Source: Atrichornis clamosus (taxonomy: Eukaryota; Chordata; Aves; Passeriformes; Menuridae). From it: 64,000 nt of DNA. A program made the position numbers and the translations under genes. The stretch lies in assembly GCA_013400975.1 (NCBI GenBank), contig WBMZ01010838.1, forward strand, positions 45,001-109,000, in the 5' to 3' direction. Numbering within the stretch: position 1 is the first letter of the stretch; each line of letters starts with the position of its first letter. Shown in pieces: positions 37,620 through 48,912 of the stretch. The notes under the pieces were generated by a model. It made no database searches. It saw nothing but the letters and a program-made list of their open reading frames with translations, and had not been told where the DNA came from.

Positions 37620-38947
37620 GAGGTAAATTTTAATTTTTAAATGAAAATGTCCTTGTTACATATAAAACTCCATAATTTAATTATTTCATATGTCTACTTT
37701 CTCTAGAAGTTAGTTTGCCAAGAAAAAAAGTATTTCAGTTCTTGTTGACCAGCATCCAATGGGAAAATCAGTGACTCACATAGTTGGAGACAGAACAGTG
37801 GGATGTGACTGTCAATAGGAACAGGTTTTTGATATTCAAAATCGCTTTTAGCAGCATAATGCTGTTTGATATTTTATGAAAATGAAAGCAAATGTAAAGT
37901 GTGTTTAAGTCTCTAGCATCATATGTAATTCAAAAGAAGTTCCCTGATAGAACTTCTGGTTTAAATCCTACTTCTCTGTGGTCCTGTAAAGAATGAAAAG
38001 AACAATAACTACTGTCACTGAATGCTGTTACACAGGTGAACAGTAATTCCTGTGTACCTTTTAGATGGGAGAGAGATTAAAAACATTTAAAGGCTTGGTT
38101 TGTGTAATCCCTTTGTTTGCTGCTTGTTGCACACACAGTAGCAACAGAATGTCACTTTTCACAAACCCTAAAGTCTGGTTGTCTGATGTATCAAAAATAT
38201 CAAAAATGTTACCTAAATAATATTTAATTGTCAGACATTTTGTTAATTTTCAAATAACTGCGCTAAATTGCAGTGCTTAAAATGTAGTTAATCTTTGCTG
38301 AGTTTTGCCAGCCTACCAGCAGCAGGAGAATTGTAGGCATTTCAGCAATAAGAGGCAGATAAAAAAATTAACTGTGGCAAAGTAGCCTGAAACAACTTGT
38401 TCTAATACAGTGGACTACTGACTCCCCAGTTTAATGTTTTTTTTGACATTGATCACTTTTAAAGGAATGAGTCACAGCCTAGATTTGGGTCATAGATTTG
38501 GATCCTCAAAAGATCTCTTTAATTAGAGATCTATGTATCAGATAATGAATGAAAACTTGCAAAGAGGGAATTGTACAAATCTCATGCACGTGAGAACATC
38601 TCAGTTCTTTGATTATCAGTGAGCAGACAGCCATTTGAAGGTATTTACCAAGCTAGAGCTGTTTTTCTGGATTCATGTACTTTAATTTCACACCTTCTGG
38701 TTTATGGAAAGTGTAGGTCTGTTCTTTACGTAATCACACAGTAAAAAAAGCTTTCTGGAAATCCTTATTCCCTAGCAGAAGTAGGTTAGACTTCACAATG
38801 ATTGTTCTCTGATCAGCATGAACCAAGGCTAGACTCAAATGCCTGATGTTAAGCAGCAGTGTGCACTCCTGTGGTCACCAGTCCTGCAAGCACAGCAGCG
38901 GTCAGAGGGGCTCCTCCAGAACCCAGCTGTGTTCAGAGCTGCCAGGT
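37620..38947. other. Unique noncoding sequence
   Basis: Nothing recognisable. The last ~110 bases become GC-richer as they approach the telomere-like array. Confidence 0.6.
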
Positions 38948-38989
38948 CTAACCCTGACCCTGACCCTAAGCCTGACCCAAAGCCCCACC
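38948..38989. repeat. Interstitial telomere-like hexamer array (seven degenerate units)
   Basis: Seven consecutive hexamers in perfect register: CTAACC, CTGACC, CTGACC, CTAAGC, CTGACC, CAAAGC, CCCACC. The first is one step of the vertebrate telomere repeat (CCCTAA)n and the others are one to three substitutions away, with CTGACC (TCAGGG-type on the other strand) dominant. The array lies in a GC-richer patch of about 240 bp. The periodic translations (Asp-Pro, Leu-Thr, Arg-Val dipeptides in overlapping frames) are a consequence of the 6-bp period. It is either a short interstitial telomeric sequence or an unrelated hexamer minisatellite. Confidence 0.7.
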
Positions 38990-41900
38990 CAGGTGTGTCT
39001 GACACACGGACTGGGAATGACACGCAGGGGACAGGTCAGCACAGCTGTGGGTGCAAGCCAGGGGGAGTGGATTTGCTTAGTGTGGTTGTAAGACTGAATA
39101 TTCAATTGTATATGAATTAGGTAGCTTTAGATAGTAAAGTGCAAAACCTGACCTCGTTCTGTAGATCTTATGTCTTTCATTAATCTGTAAGTAATACCAA
39201 GTAACTTTTACCAGTATTCAATTTGCAAGTAGTATTTACTATTTAGGTGACACGTTATAACAGCATTTCTATCTAGCTATCAAATAATTTTATTTTGTGC
39301 TTTCTATTGCTTTATCTCAGTGTAACATAACAATTTTCAAAGGAAACTATTCAGACATATATTTTTATTTTAATAATAACACTCTGAGTTAGAGCTCGTA
39401 ATAATTTAAAATCAGTCCTTTATAATTTTACTTCCATGATCATTTCAGCCCTATTTGTGTCATCTTATGCTCATTCTTATTTTAGGTGTTCTTCCCATCT
39501 ATCATCTGCCCACAAACCTTTTTTTTTAAAATTCCATCAGAAAAACAAAGTATTATACATGGTAAAATAAAACATAATCTCCACACAAGCTACCTCCTTT
39601 CCCCCCACACTACTGAAATATTTTTACCAGATGTGCTTGGCTGAAGGGCCAAACAGAGTAGATGTTGATCACATGGTCACAGCTGCAAACACAGTAGATG
39701 CTGATCACATGGTCACAGCTGGAATTAACTTAAAAAATTTTTATTCAGTTGGTATTACCAGCTTTTTTTATTTTTCTCCAGTAGCAAAATGGTAATGTAG
39801 ATGACATCTGTCTTTCCAGCTGTTCCTTGGGCTCAAAGAACCACTCCTCTCTCTCAGAAGTTTGCCACTCTTAAAACTGAGAAGCCAGATAAGTATAGAA
39901 ACAAACTGATGTGGGAATAGATATAAAATTAATCCAAAAGAGGTCATTTGATAATGATGCTACATTTCCAAGTTTTCCTTTAGTTTCCTCATGTTGAACT
40001 AAACTCCAAAAGCACTTCACAGATTTCACAAGTTGATTGTAATATATGTTAAATAAAAGAAAGTAAAATTGCTTTGATAAAACAGTAGAACTATTTGTCA
40101 GACACTTTTGAATATCTCTTCTGCACACTGCCTACTTGTTGATCTGCAGTAATATAACTTTCTCCATAGTTCAATATTCAGCAAGAGCAGCTGTTAAGAC
40201 TATCTCAAACATTCCTAATTTGCACTGAATTTTTTAACTTCTGCACCATTCTATTAGTAACCTATGTTGTATAAGTTTTATGTAATATTTGAACTTGAAC
40301 AAGTGAAAGCTCCATATTTGGTGGCTTTTCCTTTCACAAGAGATCTCTTTGTGCTCCTGCTAGGTGTCCTTTTTATCATGTGTCTGTTGTCACAAAGTTG
40401 AACATCTATGCTTTAGAAATAAAGACCTCTACTGTTTTAGTAGAAGAAACTGCATAGGTTTTGGTAATGAACGTCTCTGGTTGGAGGATTGTGTTCTCCT
40501 GCAGATTCTGTGGCATCTGACTGGGTATTTAAAAAGGGTTGTGATTTTGAAAGGCAACATATTCTACATTTATTTGTGACAGGAATTGTTAACTAGGTAA
40601 AATTTCTGCAGTACCTCCTAATAATTACAGCAAGAATGTGAACCTCTGGGTCTTCCTTAAACTGTGGTATCCCTTGGATTTTATTCTGAAATTCCACTGG
40701 CCTCTTAACAAAATAATTATGTTCTCTGAGGTATCCAGATTTGCAAAATCATTTGGTGTGTGCTTCCTCAGAGCATGTGCAAAGGCTATAAAAAAGCTCT
40801 TCTCAGTCTCCACTGAAGATGCAGATGGTATATACTCTTTTGTATATCCTTATCTATGTCTATCTACATAGAATGTGCTTCCTAAGGTAGTGCAGAGGAT
40901 TCCTGAGCTTTGCCCTTTAAGAGACATGACCCTTTCACTTCTGCAGCTGTTTGCTCCCATGTCCAGCATGTTCGTTTTCCAAATGGGAAAAAGCAAAACA
41001 GGATTTTTGCAAAAACATGTAATTTAGTACAGTACAAAATTTTGCTGATGTTTGGGCCAGTACTACCAAGTGCTAAATATGAAATATTAATATTTAATTT
41101 GTGCATACTGAGTAACATGGATTCTGCACATAGGGCTTTTTTTCCCATCCTTTTGGGTTGGTTTGATTTTCTGTTCTGGTGTTTTTTGAATTTTTTGATT
41201 GGTTTTATTGTTGTGTTTTGGTTTATTTCTCTTTTTATTTTTTGGTGATTACTACAAAATAAGAGGCTTCAATTTAACCAGTTTGATTTAAGTTATATTC
41301 ATATTGTAAAACAAAGAAAAAGGATACATATTAGGTGCTGAAGAGAGTTTGCATCATCTGGATTTCCATTACAAGCCAAAATATAGGACAATTACCGGTT
41401 TTATATGCAGTTGTGTGGGAGTCTGCTGGAAGAAGCAAAAAAGATTTGGTTCAGTAGCTCAAATTGCCTTTAAGTTCAGTCATCTCAGGCAAGCCCCTAA
41501 TTCTAACTAAAACCCATCTGTGTGCCTAGCACTTTGCCATAAATATTTTGTACTGATTGTCTCAACAACAATGATATGAATAAAAGGAATTTTAGTGTAT
41601 TCCCACGCTACCTTACTGTCCATAGGCAGTTGGGAGTTTTGTGCATTGCTGTGTAAGCAAACCACTTTCAGTGTGTCTTTTAAAGCACCAACATTTACAG
41701 GCAAAGATGGGGAGGGTGGGAAGAGGAGATTGTAATGGATCTCTGGTCCTGGCACGGGAGAGGCAGATAGGACAGAGTGTTCTGGTGTGGGCTCACTCAG
41801 ATGAAATGCTGGTTGATTTATATCTTCACTAAACCAGGGTATCTGTTAAACAAATCTCCTGTTCCAGAATAGGCACAGAGTTCAGTACTTTCCTATGCTG

Positions 41901-42404
41901 GGCAAACTGCTCCACACTGAAAAGACACGTATCAAATAGCTGTGCTGCTAGAGTGGAAAGGACTCAAATGTTGCTTAAACTTGCTAATATATACACTTCC
42001 TTCTTTTTTTTTTAAATTTTATTTTCCCTGTTTAATGTCTCCTACTGCTTCTTGTTTCTGATTGCTGTCTGGGATTGCATTTCTGTGTTGATGTTTTGCT
42101 TGCTGTTTTATATTCAGATGTCATTTTTCCCAGAGTCTGCAACCCTTGTTAAATAAAAGAATATAGATTATTTTTCATTTTGTCAAAATACTGAATATTG
42201 ATAAAGAGATTAATTTAAAGTCGTCTTTAATCCTAGGAAGATAGCATCTTTTTCTAGAGGTTTCATTTTTGTAGTGTTTTTTTTTTTAATTTTATTTTAC
42301 TTTTGTTTAAAAAAACATGGTTTTATTTACTCCTGTCTCTGACCTTGCAGCTGACCACCCTCATTTTGGCAAAGCAGAAGTTTCAATAGCACTACAGAGA
42401 ATGA
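38990..42404. other. Unique AT-rich noncoding sequence
   Basis: Apart from the 36-bp duplication at 39658-39721 there is no recognised gene or repeat. A G/T-rich low-complexity segment at 41137-41250 gives a hydrophobic open frame of 112 codons (40910-41248) that looks like a membrane protein only because of poly-T codons. T runs occur at 42004 and 42278. Confidence 0.55.
39658..39721. repeat. 36-bp tandem duplication
   Basis: GTAGATG(T/C)TGATCACATG followed by GTCACAGCTG occurs at 39658 and again at 39694, a period of 36 bp. The 28-bp alignable core differs at a single base. Each unit carries the palindrome TGATCA and a CACATGGTCACAGCTG segment containing two E-box-like CANNTG sequences. 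It is a recent local duplication. Confidence 0.85.
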
Positions 42405-42450
42405 TCAGTCTCAGGTATATTTAATGTTCAGTCCCAGAGATATTTAATGC
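42405..42450. repeat. 23-bp tandem duplication
   Basis: Two abutting 23-bp copies (42405-42427 and 42428-42450) that differ at four positions. The shared frame is TCAGTC, CAG and ATATTTAATG. The divergence makes it older than the duplications at 39.7 kb and 63.6 kb. Confidence 0.7.
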
Positions 42451-44464
42451 CCATTTTAAAGATTGAGATTTAATTGGAAAAACGGTAAGATTTGGGTCAG
42501 GTTCTGCAGCTGCTAATACATTTTCCAAAGTGAATTCCAAAAGTAAATTAACTGAAATAAAAATGTTGACTCAAGAAGTAGAATATTTCTCAATGTGAGT
42601 AAGAAGGGTTATCCCACTTTTAGTTTCTTTCTATAAATGGTTTCGCTGTAATTATAGCATGTGTTAACTTAGAGGCTGGGCTGGATAGGAATATTTATAA
42701 AAGCTGACATTTCAATAAATTGACCTGGTTTACAAGTTTCTAAAGGAACAGCAAGAAATATGGAAAAACCACCTGACATGGCAAACATGCTAAAACAAAT
42801 CAAACAAGTCCTGATTTGTGAGCCCACGAGTGCTCTTATATAGTCAATGGAGAAAACAAATCAAATGCTTGTAAATGCTGTTTAAGGGCTTACACACAAC
42901 TTGACTTGATTAGAAAACTAAATATTTAATTATTTGTGGTTTTGATTTTATGAATGTTGCTTTCCTTTACTTGTGCTCTCAAGATGTTCAACGTCTGGTG
43001 AGAAAGATTGTGAGCAGTGTTTCCGTGTGCGGTGCCCATAGAGCAGATTTTGGTCCCCATGCACTGCTCACAGAGCTGTCTTCCTGCTGGAGCCCCATCA
43101 GTCCATGGGATTTTCTTAATGAAGAACCCAGTAACAAAAATCCAAGATTAAATTTGGCTTGAGAGTTCAATCCAGGTTCCTCCCTTCAGCCAGTATGATG
43201 CCATCATCATTTTGGTCTCCTGCTGCTTTTAAACAATGTAGGCCTAAAACAAACCCCAATTCCAGTGCCATCCTGTCAGTGTGGCCACATTTTGAAGGTC
43301 CCTGTTAGCATTTTTTTTAGTTCTCGTGCTCTCCCTTTTCCCCCCTTCTTTTTCTTTTTTTAAATTGCACATGGGCTTGGTGGCAAGATTGTCAACAAGA
43401 TTTTTAAGACCCATTTACTATTGCAAGATGAATGGGTGTATTTGAGACAGCCAGAGCAATCAGACATGCCAAGAAAATGACCAAAAAAAACCATGAGAGT
43501 CTAAAATGGTTGGTGAGACAGACTTCCTGTGTCTTTGGTTTCAGGTCCAGAGCTGTGCCACCACGAGAAAAACATGTGCATCCTACTCAGTCTTTGTAGC
43601 TAGGTCTCACTGAGGAGTGAGGAGATCCTTCTCCTACACAGAGTGCACTGTGACTTTCTTTAAAACTGTCATGGCTTAAAGGTTTACAGTAACAGAGGCT
43701 TTGTTCTGGTAACGCTTGCAATGTGGGTGGCAAGGCAAAGCCAGGAGTGGCCTAAGGCTGTGGCATGGGCTTTGACTCTAAAACTGAGAGAACTGTAAAA
43801 AGGCAAGGAAAATAAGTGGTTGGGTAATAAGAACCTGGTGCTGTGAAAGAGAAGACCCTTCCACAGGAAGAGCAGGACACTGACCCGAGGGTCTGGGTGA
43901 GTCTGCCCCACTGGAGGGGGTGAGCAGCACAGGGACACTGCTTAGAAAGGGCCTGCATGTGGGAGAATGAACAGAAAATGTTTCCACAGGCATTTTGGTT
44001 TCTTCCAGGTGTTGATAAAGATATAAATCCTCGATCCTCTCCTTCCGAGAGATCTGGTTTTACTTTCACTAATTCCTGCTTTTCTGAATACCTTAATGCA
44101 ACAATCACCATGACTTTGATGCTTTTCTAATTATGAATGAGTTTTAAGCTTCCATTTGGTTTTGTACATTTTAGGAACACTTAACAGAAATTAATATTAT
44201 ACAAAGTTAAAATATTTTACATTTGTGCAGGAGACATCCTGGTACAAGAGGAATTAAGGTACAGTCTTGAATATGTTTGGTGCTGAATATCCCATTGATT
44301 TCCCCTAAATCCACTGGCTTCTGTGTTTCTGTGGAACAGAACGGCTAAATAAACTAGCGCAGTAAGTCACACAACCGGGCAAAAGGCTGCAGCTATTGCT
44401 GCATGGATTCTCAAGTCCTGAAACGAGCTTAGGGACACAAAAAGCCATTCATATTACAAATTAC
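42451..44464. other. Unique noncoding sequence
   Basis: Includes the enhancer-like block at 42660-42915, described separately. From 43.0 to 44.0 kb the sequence is GC-richer in patches and carries overlapping open frames of 60-119 codons on both strands, none recognisable. The remainder is ordinary unique sequence. Confidence 0.5.
42660..42915. promoter_or_regulatory. Candidate conserved noncoding element with direct repeat
   Basis: The 13-bp direct repeat AAAACAAATCAAA occurs at 42792-42804 and 42853-42865, 61 bp apart, within complex sequence free of long homopolymers. Between the copies lie CTGATTTGTGAGCC and a TCTTATATAG segment. The pattern suggests paired binding sites, but this is inference, and A-rich 13-mers can recur by chance. 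Confidence 0.2.
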
Positions 44465-44840
44465 CCTTTGCTTTTGAACTGTAAATTATCTTTATTATTA
44501 GGCTGGCCATGGTACTGCAATTATTAGGTGCCCTGTGTCTAAAGGTTTGAGCAATTAGAAGTCTGGGGTGACAGTCTCATGATACAGAGCGATAAAATAT
44601 GTCCAGTCAAGACAAAGAGATGGTCTATATTCGTGTCTTCAGCATGTATCACAGGGAGCCTGGAAGCTGTGCTGCTCTTAAACATTTCAATTAGCCCTGA
44701 CATGGCCAGTGTGAGCCCACAGATTATCTCTGTGTTGCTGTTAAGTTTTTATGAGGCTTTCCCCTCAGATTACCCATTTTCACAGCAATCTATAAATCTG
44801 AAACTGCAACATCTGATTAATCCTCCCAGAAGAGAATAGT
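44465..44840. promoter_or_regulatory. Candidate conserved enhancer-like noncoding element
   Basis: Dense homeodomain-type cores in complex sequence: GCAATTATTAGGTG, GAGCAATTAGAAG, TTTCAATTAGCCC and, near 44815, TGATTAATCCTCC, which contains the bicoid-class TAATCC core. A direct repeat of ATTATTAGG flanks the GGCCATGG segment at about 44495-44530. An 86-codon open frame (44579-44839) runs through the block, unusually long for its composition but without any recognised domain. I favour a noncoding element over an exon. Confidence 0.3.
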
Positions 44841-47800
44841 GAAGATCTAGATTTTTTCCTTAATGAAGTTTGTGCTGTTCTGAGGTCTCATATATTTCAG
44901 CCATTGTATTACAGGTTTTTTTTCCATTCTAATCTCTTTCCTAAGGTACCAAGGGAGGCAGGAGCTTCAAAATCACCCACTTTTTCGACCTAGCAAATTA
45001 GTCTGAGTTTTCTTGTAGCACCATTTTGCAAACTGCTGGCCATTCTTTGCTGTTTTCAGAGTCAACAAAGCTGTAGTGCACCAATAGTACTTCTTCATTA
45101 CTAACAATTGCTTGGCATCAATTTTCTATTGAGTATTGTACAGTCTTCCTTTTATGCACCATATTCCAAATTAAACATCATGTGGCTTTGCATATTTCTG
45201 AGCTTTGAGATCAAATGAATGCAAAAATGTGAAATGAAACTGAGCTGAATCTGCTACATATTTTCTGCTGTCAAATTGAAACTCAGAGAACCAAATACGC
45301 CTTCACTCTTCACAGATAGGGAAGCTGAGGCACAGATGTCTATTTAAAGGTATTCTGGTGGCAGACAAAAAAGGAAATTTCCCTCTCAATGGCTGCCTTA
45401 TCTAGTGAAGAAATCTGGATGAAATTCATGTGGTATTTTCTTCAACAAAGAAATTCTTTCACTGTAGTTTTAGTAAATTAGCTGAGTGGTAAAAGAGAGA
45501 TAAGAATCCAGATGTCATGTGTAGCAATATCCTATTAAATAGCTTGTGAGACCTTGAAGTAAAGCTTCCAGGGTTCTGTATCACAAAGGCCATCAAAAAG
45601 GTGTTGGATGAGCAATGAGATTTGTATGTTTGCTTCCATGATTCTCATGTAGAGATAAAGAGACACATGGGCATGATAACATCAGCTCATAGAAAGTATT
45701 TTATGAGTATCTTTAAATGCTTTTGTAATGTGGCAGTACCATGGCAATGGTGCTTAAATTCCTGTTACTTGGAATACTCTTGAAGGAATGACACTCTCCT
45801 CCAACCATCCTCTGCTGCCCTTAACCTGGGGCCACCCCTTCCTGAACTGCCCAAAACAATCAGCTTATAGGGGAGTTCAACTAATCTGTTTCAGCTATTT
45901 TAGACTTTCCACCCTTTGTCATTAAGTGGATACTGCCCTGGAGTCAGGGCAAGGTTTGCTTTTGTCTTACCCTCTCTGTGGTATCCTGCCAACAACAAGT
46001 ACAGGAATGGGCCTGAAGCACAGGGGAGAGTTAGATCAATGAAACAGGTCACACTGTGGCCCATAGATCATTCATGAGCCCCTAGAGAGGAAACATTCAA
46101 AATCCAGGAAAAATGTTTTCTAGGACGATGATCTGTGAAACACCTTTTTGGTTCCGTATAAATGTTGCAAACCTGTGGCCAAAGGGAATGACTCATCTTC
46201 ATCTTTCTGTTTGCATCTAGTCTGAATCCTTACGTTTCATGTTATCCATGTGGATTTCCACTAACATCTATCCCAAGACAATCTGAGATTGTACTCTGCC
46301 AGAATATTAAACACACCTTGAGATGCAAGAGCACTGGAGACAAACATCAGTGCAACTCAAGCAAGGAGAAAGTTGGATTTGCTGCATTTGTGAGCAACCT
46401 GGAGCAATGTAGACAGATTTGTGGCCATTTAACTAAGCTTTGCTTATAATTTCTAAGGAAGAAAAGAGCACATTTAGTTTCAATTATGCAAATTTCATAG
46501 GAATCTGGATATTTTCTTTGCCTTTACTGTTCTGTGAAGCAATGTAGATGAATATTGGTGCTTCCTTCACATGTTGTATGCAATAAGAGGTTTGTGTTTC
46601 TTTTTGGGTTATATATGTTTATATAAAGGATATTTACCATATTACTCCGCTCAGCAGAAGAGAGCCTGAAGCAGCCTGCCATGGTTTTTCAACCATGTTA
46701 AGCATATTGGTAGGAATGCCTGTCACCTCACATCTCATACCAAATCTATAACTGCTTCATTTAAATTCTGCCTCCATTTGTTGTTCCTTCATATTCTCTA
46801 TGTTTTATACTTTATAAGAATCTCTTTTAATAATACAGGATGTAAAATATGGGCATGTGGGCTTTCATCTTGTGTATCAACTACTCAACAGACATACTGG
46901 GCATATATTCAGTATACAGAATTTAGAATACGTGTATCATCACATTCTGACACATCAACATTTTCTGCATAACCCATATTTTCCACATTCCTCAGCCTTC
47001 CATAATTATGATCATACACCTCTCTCCTCTCTGTCGAACAAAGCCCAATTCCTTTATTGGTCTCTTCCTCTTTGGCATTCCCCTCTGCAAATCCTAACAA
47101 GCCTTTTGTCTCAAATTGCCTAATAGATTAACATAATTAAGCTAAATCACAGGAATCGTTTGCAGTCTGTATTTATCTCCAAGTTTGCTGGTGTTGCTTC
47201 AGGTGAGAAGATACTCGTACATGCCTGAAAGAAAGCTTATCCACAGCATTGGTCTTTAATACATGTTCCTCTTCCTTGCACACTTTGCCTCTCCTTAAGA
47301 CGTTTGAGATCCTTTCCCAAACTGAGGATCATGTCAGACTGCTCTGTAGTGGAGCAGTGTTTTATGACCATGATCATCTCAACAGATTAGTGCTGCCTCA
47401 ACTCGCAAAATGTATTCTTTGTGAATGATATAATTGTTAGAAAAGTCATCCTTTGATAAAGAGACAAAAAACCAGTTCAGCTTGTGCAGGGGTTGGAAGG
47501 GGGATCTGCATCACTAGACTGATTAGAATGCTCCAGAGGGTCCTGGGTTTTGTGAAGGACTTAATGTGTCCCTTCTAAAAGGGCTAGTGAGTTCCTCTGT
47601 CCCTATCTCATTACTGTTTAATTCAACAAATCTTTTTTTCTTTTCCTCTTTATTTCTTTATCCCTCACAATCCTTTGCTCCTTTCCTCTGCCAGCTGGCT
47701 CCCTCAGCTGTTCCATTGATCTCTCAGCCACTCTGGCACTCCTGATATCAGACACAGTGGGAGGCAGAGTAGCTCAGAGATCAGCACAGAAACCATTATA

Positions 47801-48837
47801 GGAGTGAATCCCGGAGCCCCAGCAAAAAACCCCGAATTTGTTCCTTTGCTCTCTTTCCCTGTAACAACCCTTTGTGAAATGGTAGACTGGCATTCAAAAG
47901 TCTGATGTGCTTAGTAACAACAGAAATAGCTACTTTCTGCGGTTGTTTCTGTAGGGTTGGAGTTCTGACTAAGCTACAGAAGCCAACATTGTCTTGTCAT
48001 GAGAGAGAGTCCTGGGTCTGTCACCAGTGTTGGACAGTTACTCTGTGCACTTCTGAATGCCATGTCACTGTAGGACCAGAGTGAATCTGAGAGGTACCTA
48101 AGAATCAGTACAGGGTAGAGGAGGAGGGTTGTGAGAACGGATTTTGGAGACAGTCATGATGAATCACGTCTCGTTTTTTTAATATTTTGTTGATTGATTG
48201 TTGCTTGTGATGTGTAAAACAAATGGCATAGCAAGAATGAATGCAGATATGTCAGAATGATTTTGCATAACTATGTACACTTTCCACCCCCCAGAACATG
48301 AAAGACGAAGGTGGCAGAGATAAGCTGTGGCAATTTAGCAGACAGAACAGTGTTTGTTTCTAGTGTCATTGACGGTTAGGTACTGCAGGTCCACGTTCAC
48401 GCTAAGGATCAGTATGTCAGCAGCTCTTGTTTTGACAGCTCTCAAGAGCAAGCAGCTGAATTTATTTTTAAATTTTGATTCTAATGCACAGTGCCAGTGG
48501 AGGTGCATCACCATGACTGTTTATTGAAAGCAGCTCTTGTAAGCCTGGCCCTAAACTTCTACGGCCGGTGATGGTTTTGGTTGTCCTGACATATCAGTCC
48601 ATATTCTCTCTCCTCTCCTCCTGTCTGTCCCTGTCCTTCCTCTCCTGACTACACCAGGTTTTTGGAGACAAACTGGATAAGTCACCTTATTCAGTAAAGA
48701 AGTAGTGAAAGATAACTTGTTACATGACAGACCCTAGTTTACACTACAGATCACAATAGTGTTATTGTTCTCTCCACAGGAAGATCTGAGAATATTTCAC
48801 AAGAATTATTTGTATGGTTACCATTCTAACTAGATGC
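44841..48837. other. Unique noncoding sequence with one MIR-like fragment
   Basis: No gene is recognised. The MIR-like fragment at 45308-45355 is listed separately. Pyrimidine-rich stretches occur at 47637-47680 and 48600-48650. Nothing else stands out. Confidence 0.55.
45308..45355 (-). mobile_element. MIR-like SINE core fragment
   Basis: CACAGATAGGGAAGCTGAGG followed by CACAGATG matches the complement of the most conserved part of the MIR core (consensus on that strand: ACAGATGAGGAAACTGAGG then CACAGAG). Similarity fades on both sides. It is short, so the assignment is by eye and moderate. Confidence 0.4.
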
Positions 48838-48912
48838 AGTACTTTGCTCAAGTTCACCCAACAGGTCAGTGGCAGAATCAGAAATACCTCAGTCATCATC
48901 CTGTGCTTGTGC
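48838..48912 (-). mobile_element. MIR-like SINE fragment
   Basis: ACTTTGCTCAAGTTCACCCA then ACAGGTCAGTGGCAGAATCA aligns block for block with the complement of the MIR core (consensus ACTTGCCCAAGGTCACACAGC then AGTGGCAGAGC), then fades into CCTCAGTCATCATCCTGTGC. Orientation is minus relative to the MIR consensus. This is the clearest of the four MIR-like matches together with 50521-50645. Confidence 0.55.

Noticed and set aside
38839..39120. Frame with a DPDPDPKP repeat suggesting a repetitive protein
   Set aside because: The dipeptide pattern follows from the 6-bp telomere-like array and appears as other dipeptides in the overlapping frames.
40910..41248. Hydrophobic 112-codon frame resembling a membrane protein
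   Set aside because: The Phe/Leu/Ile-rich end comes from a T/G-rich low-complexity tract.
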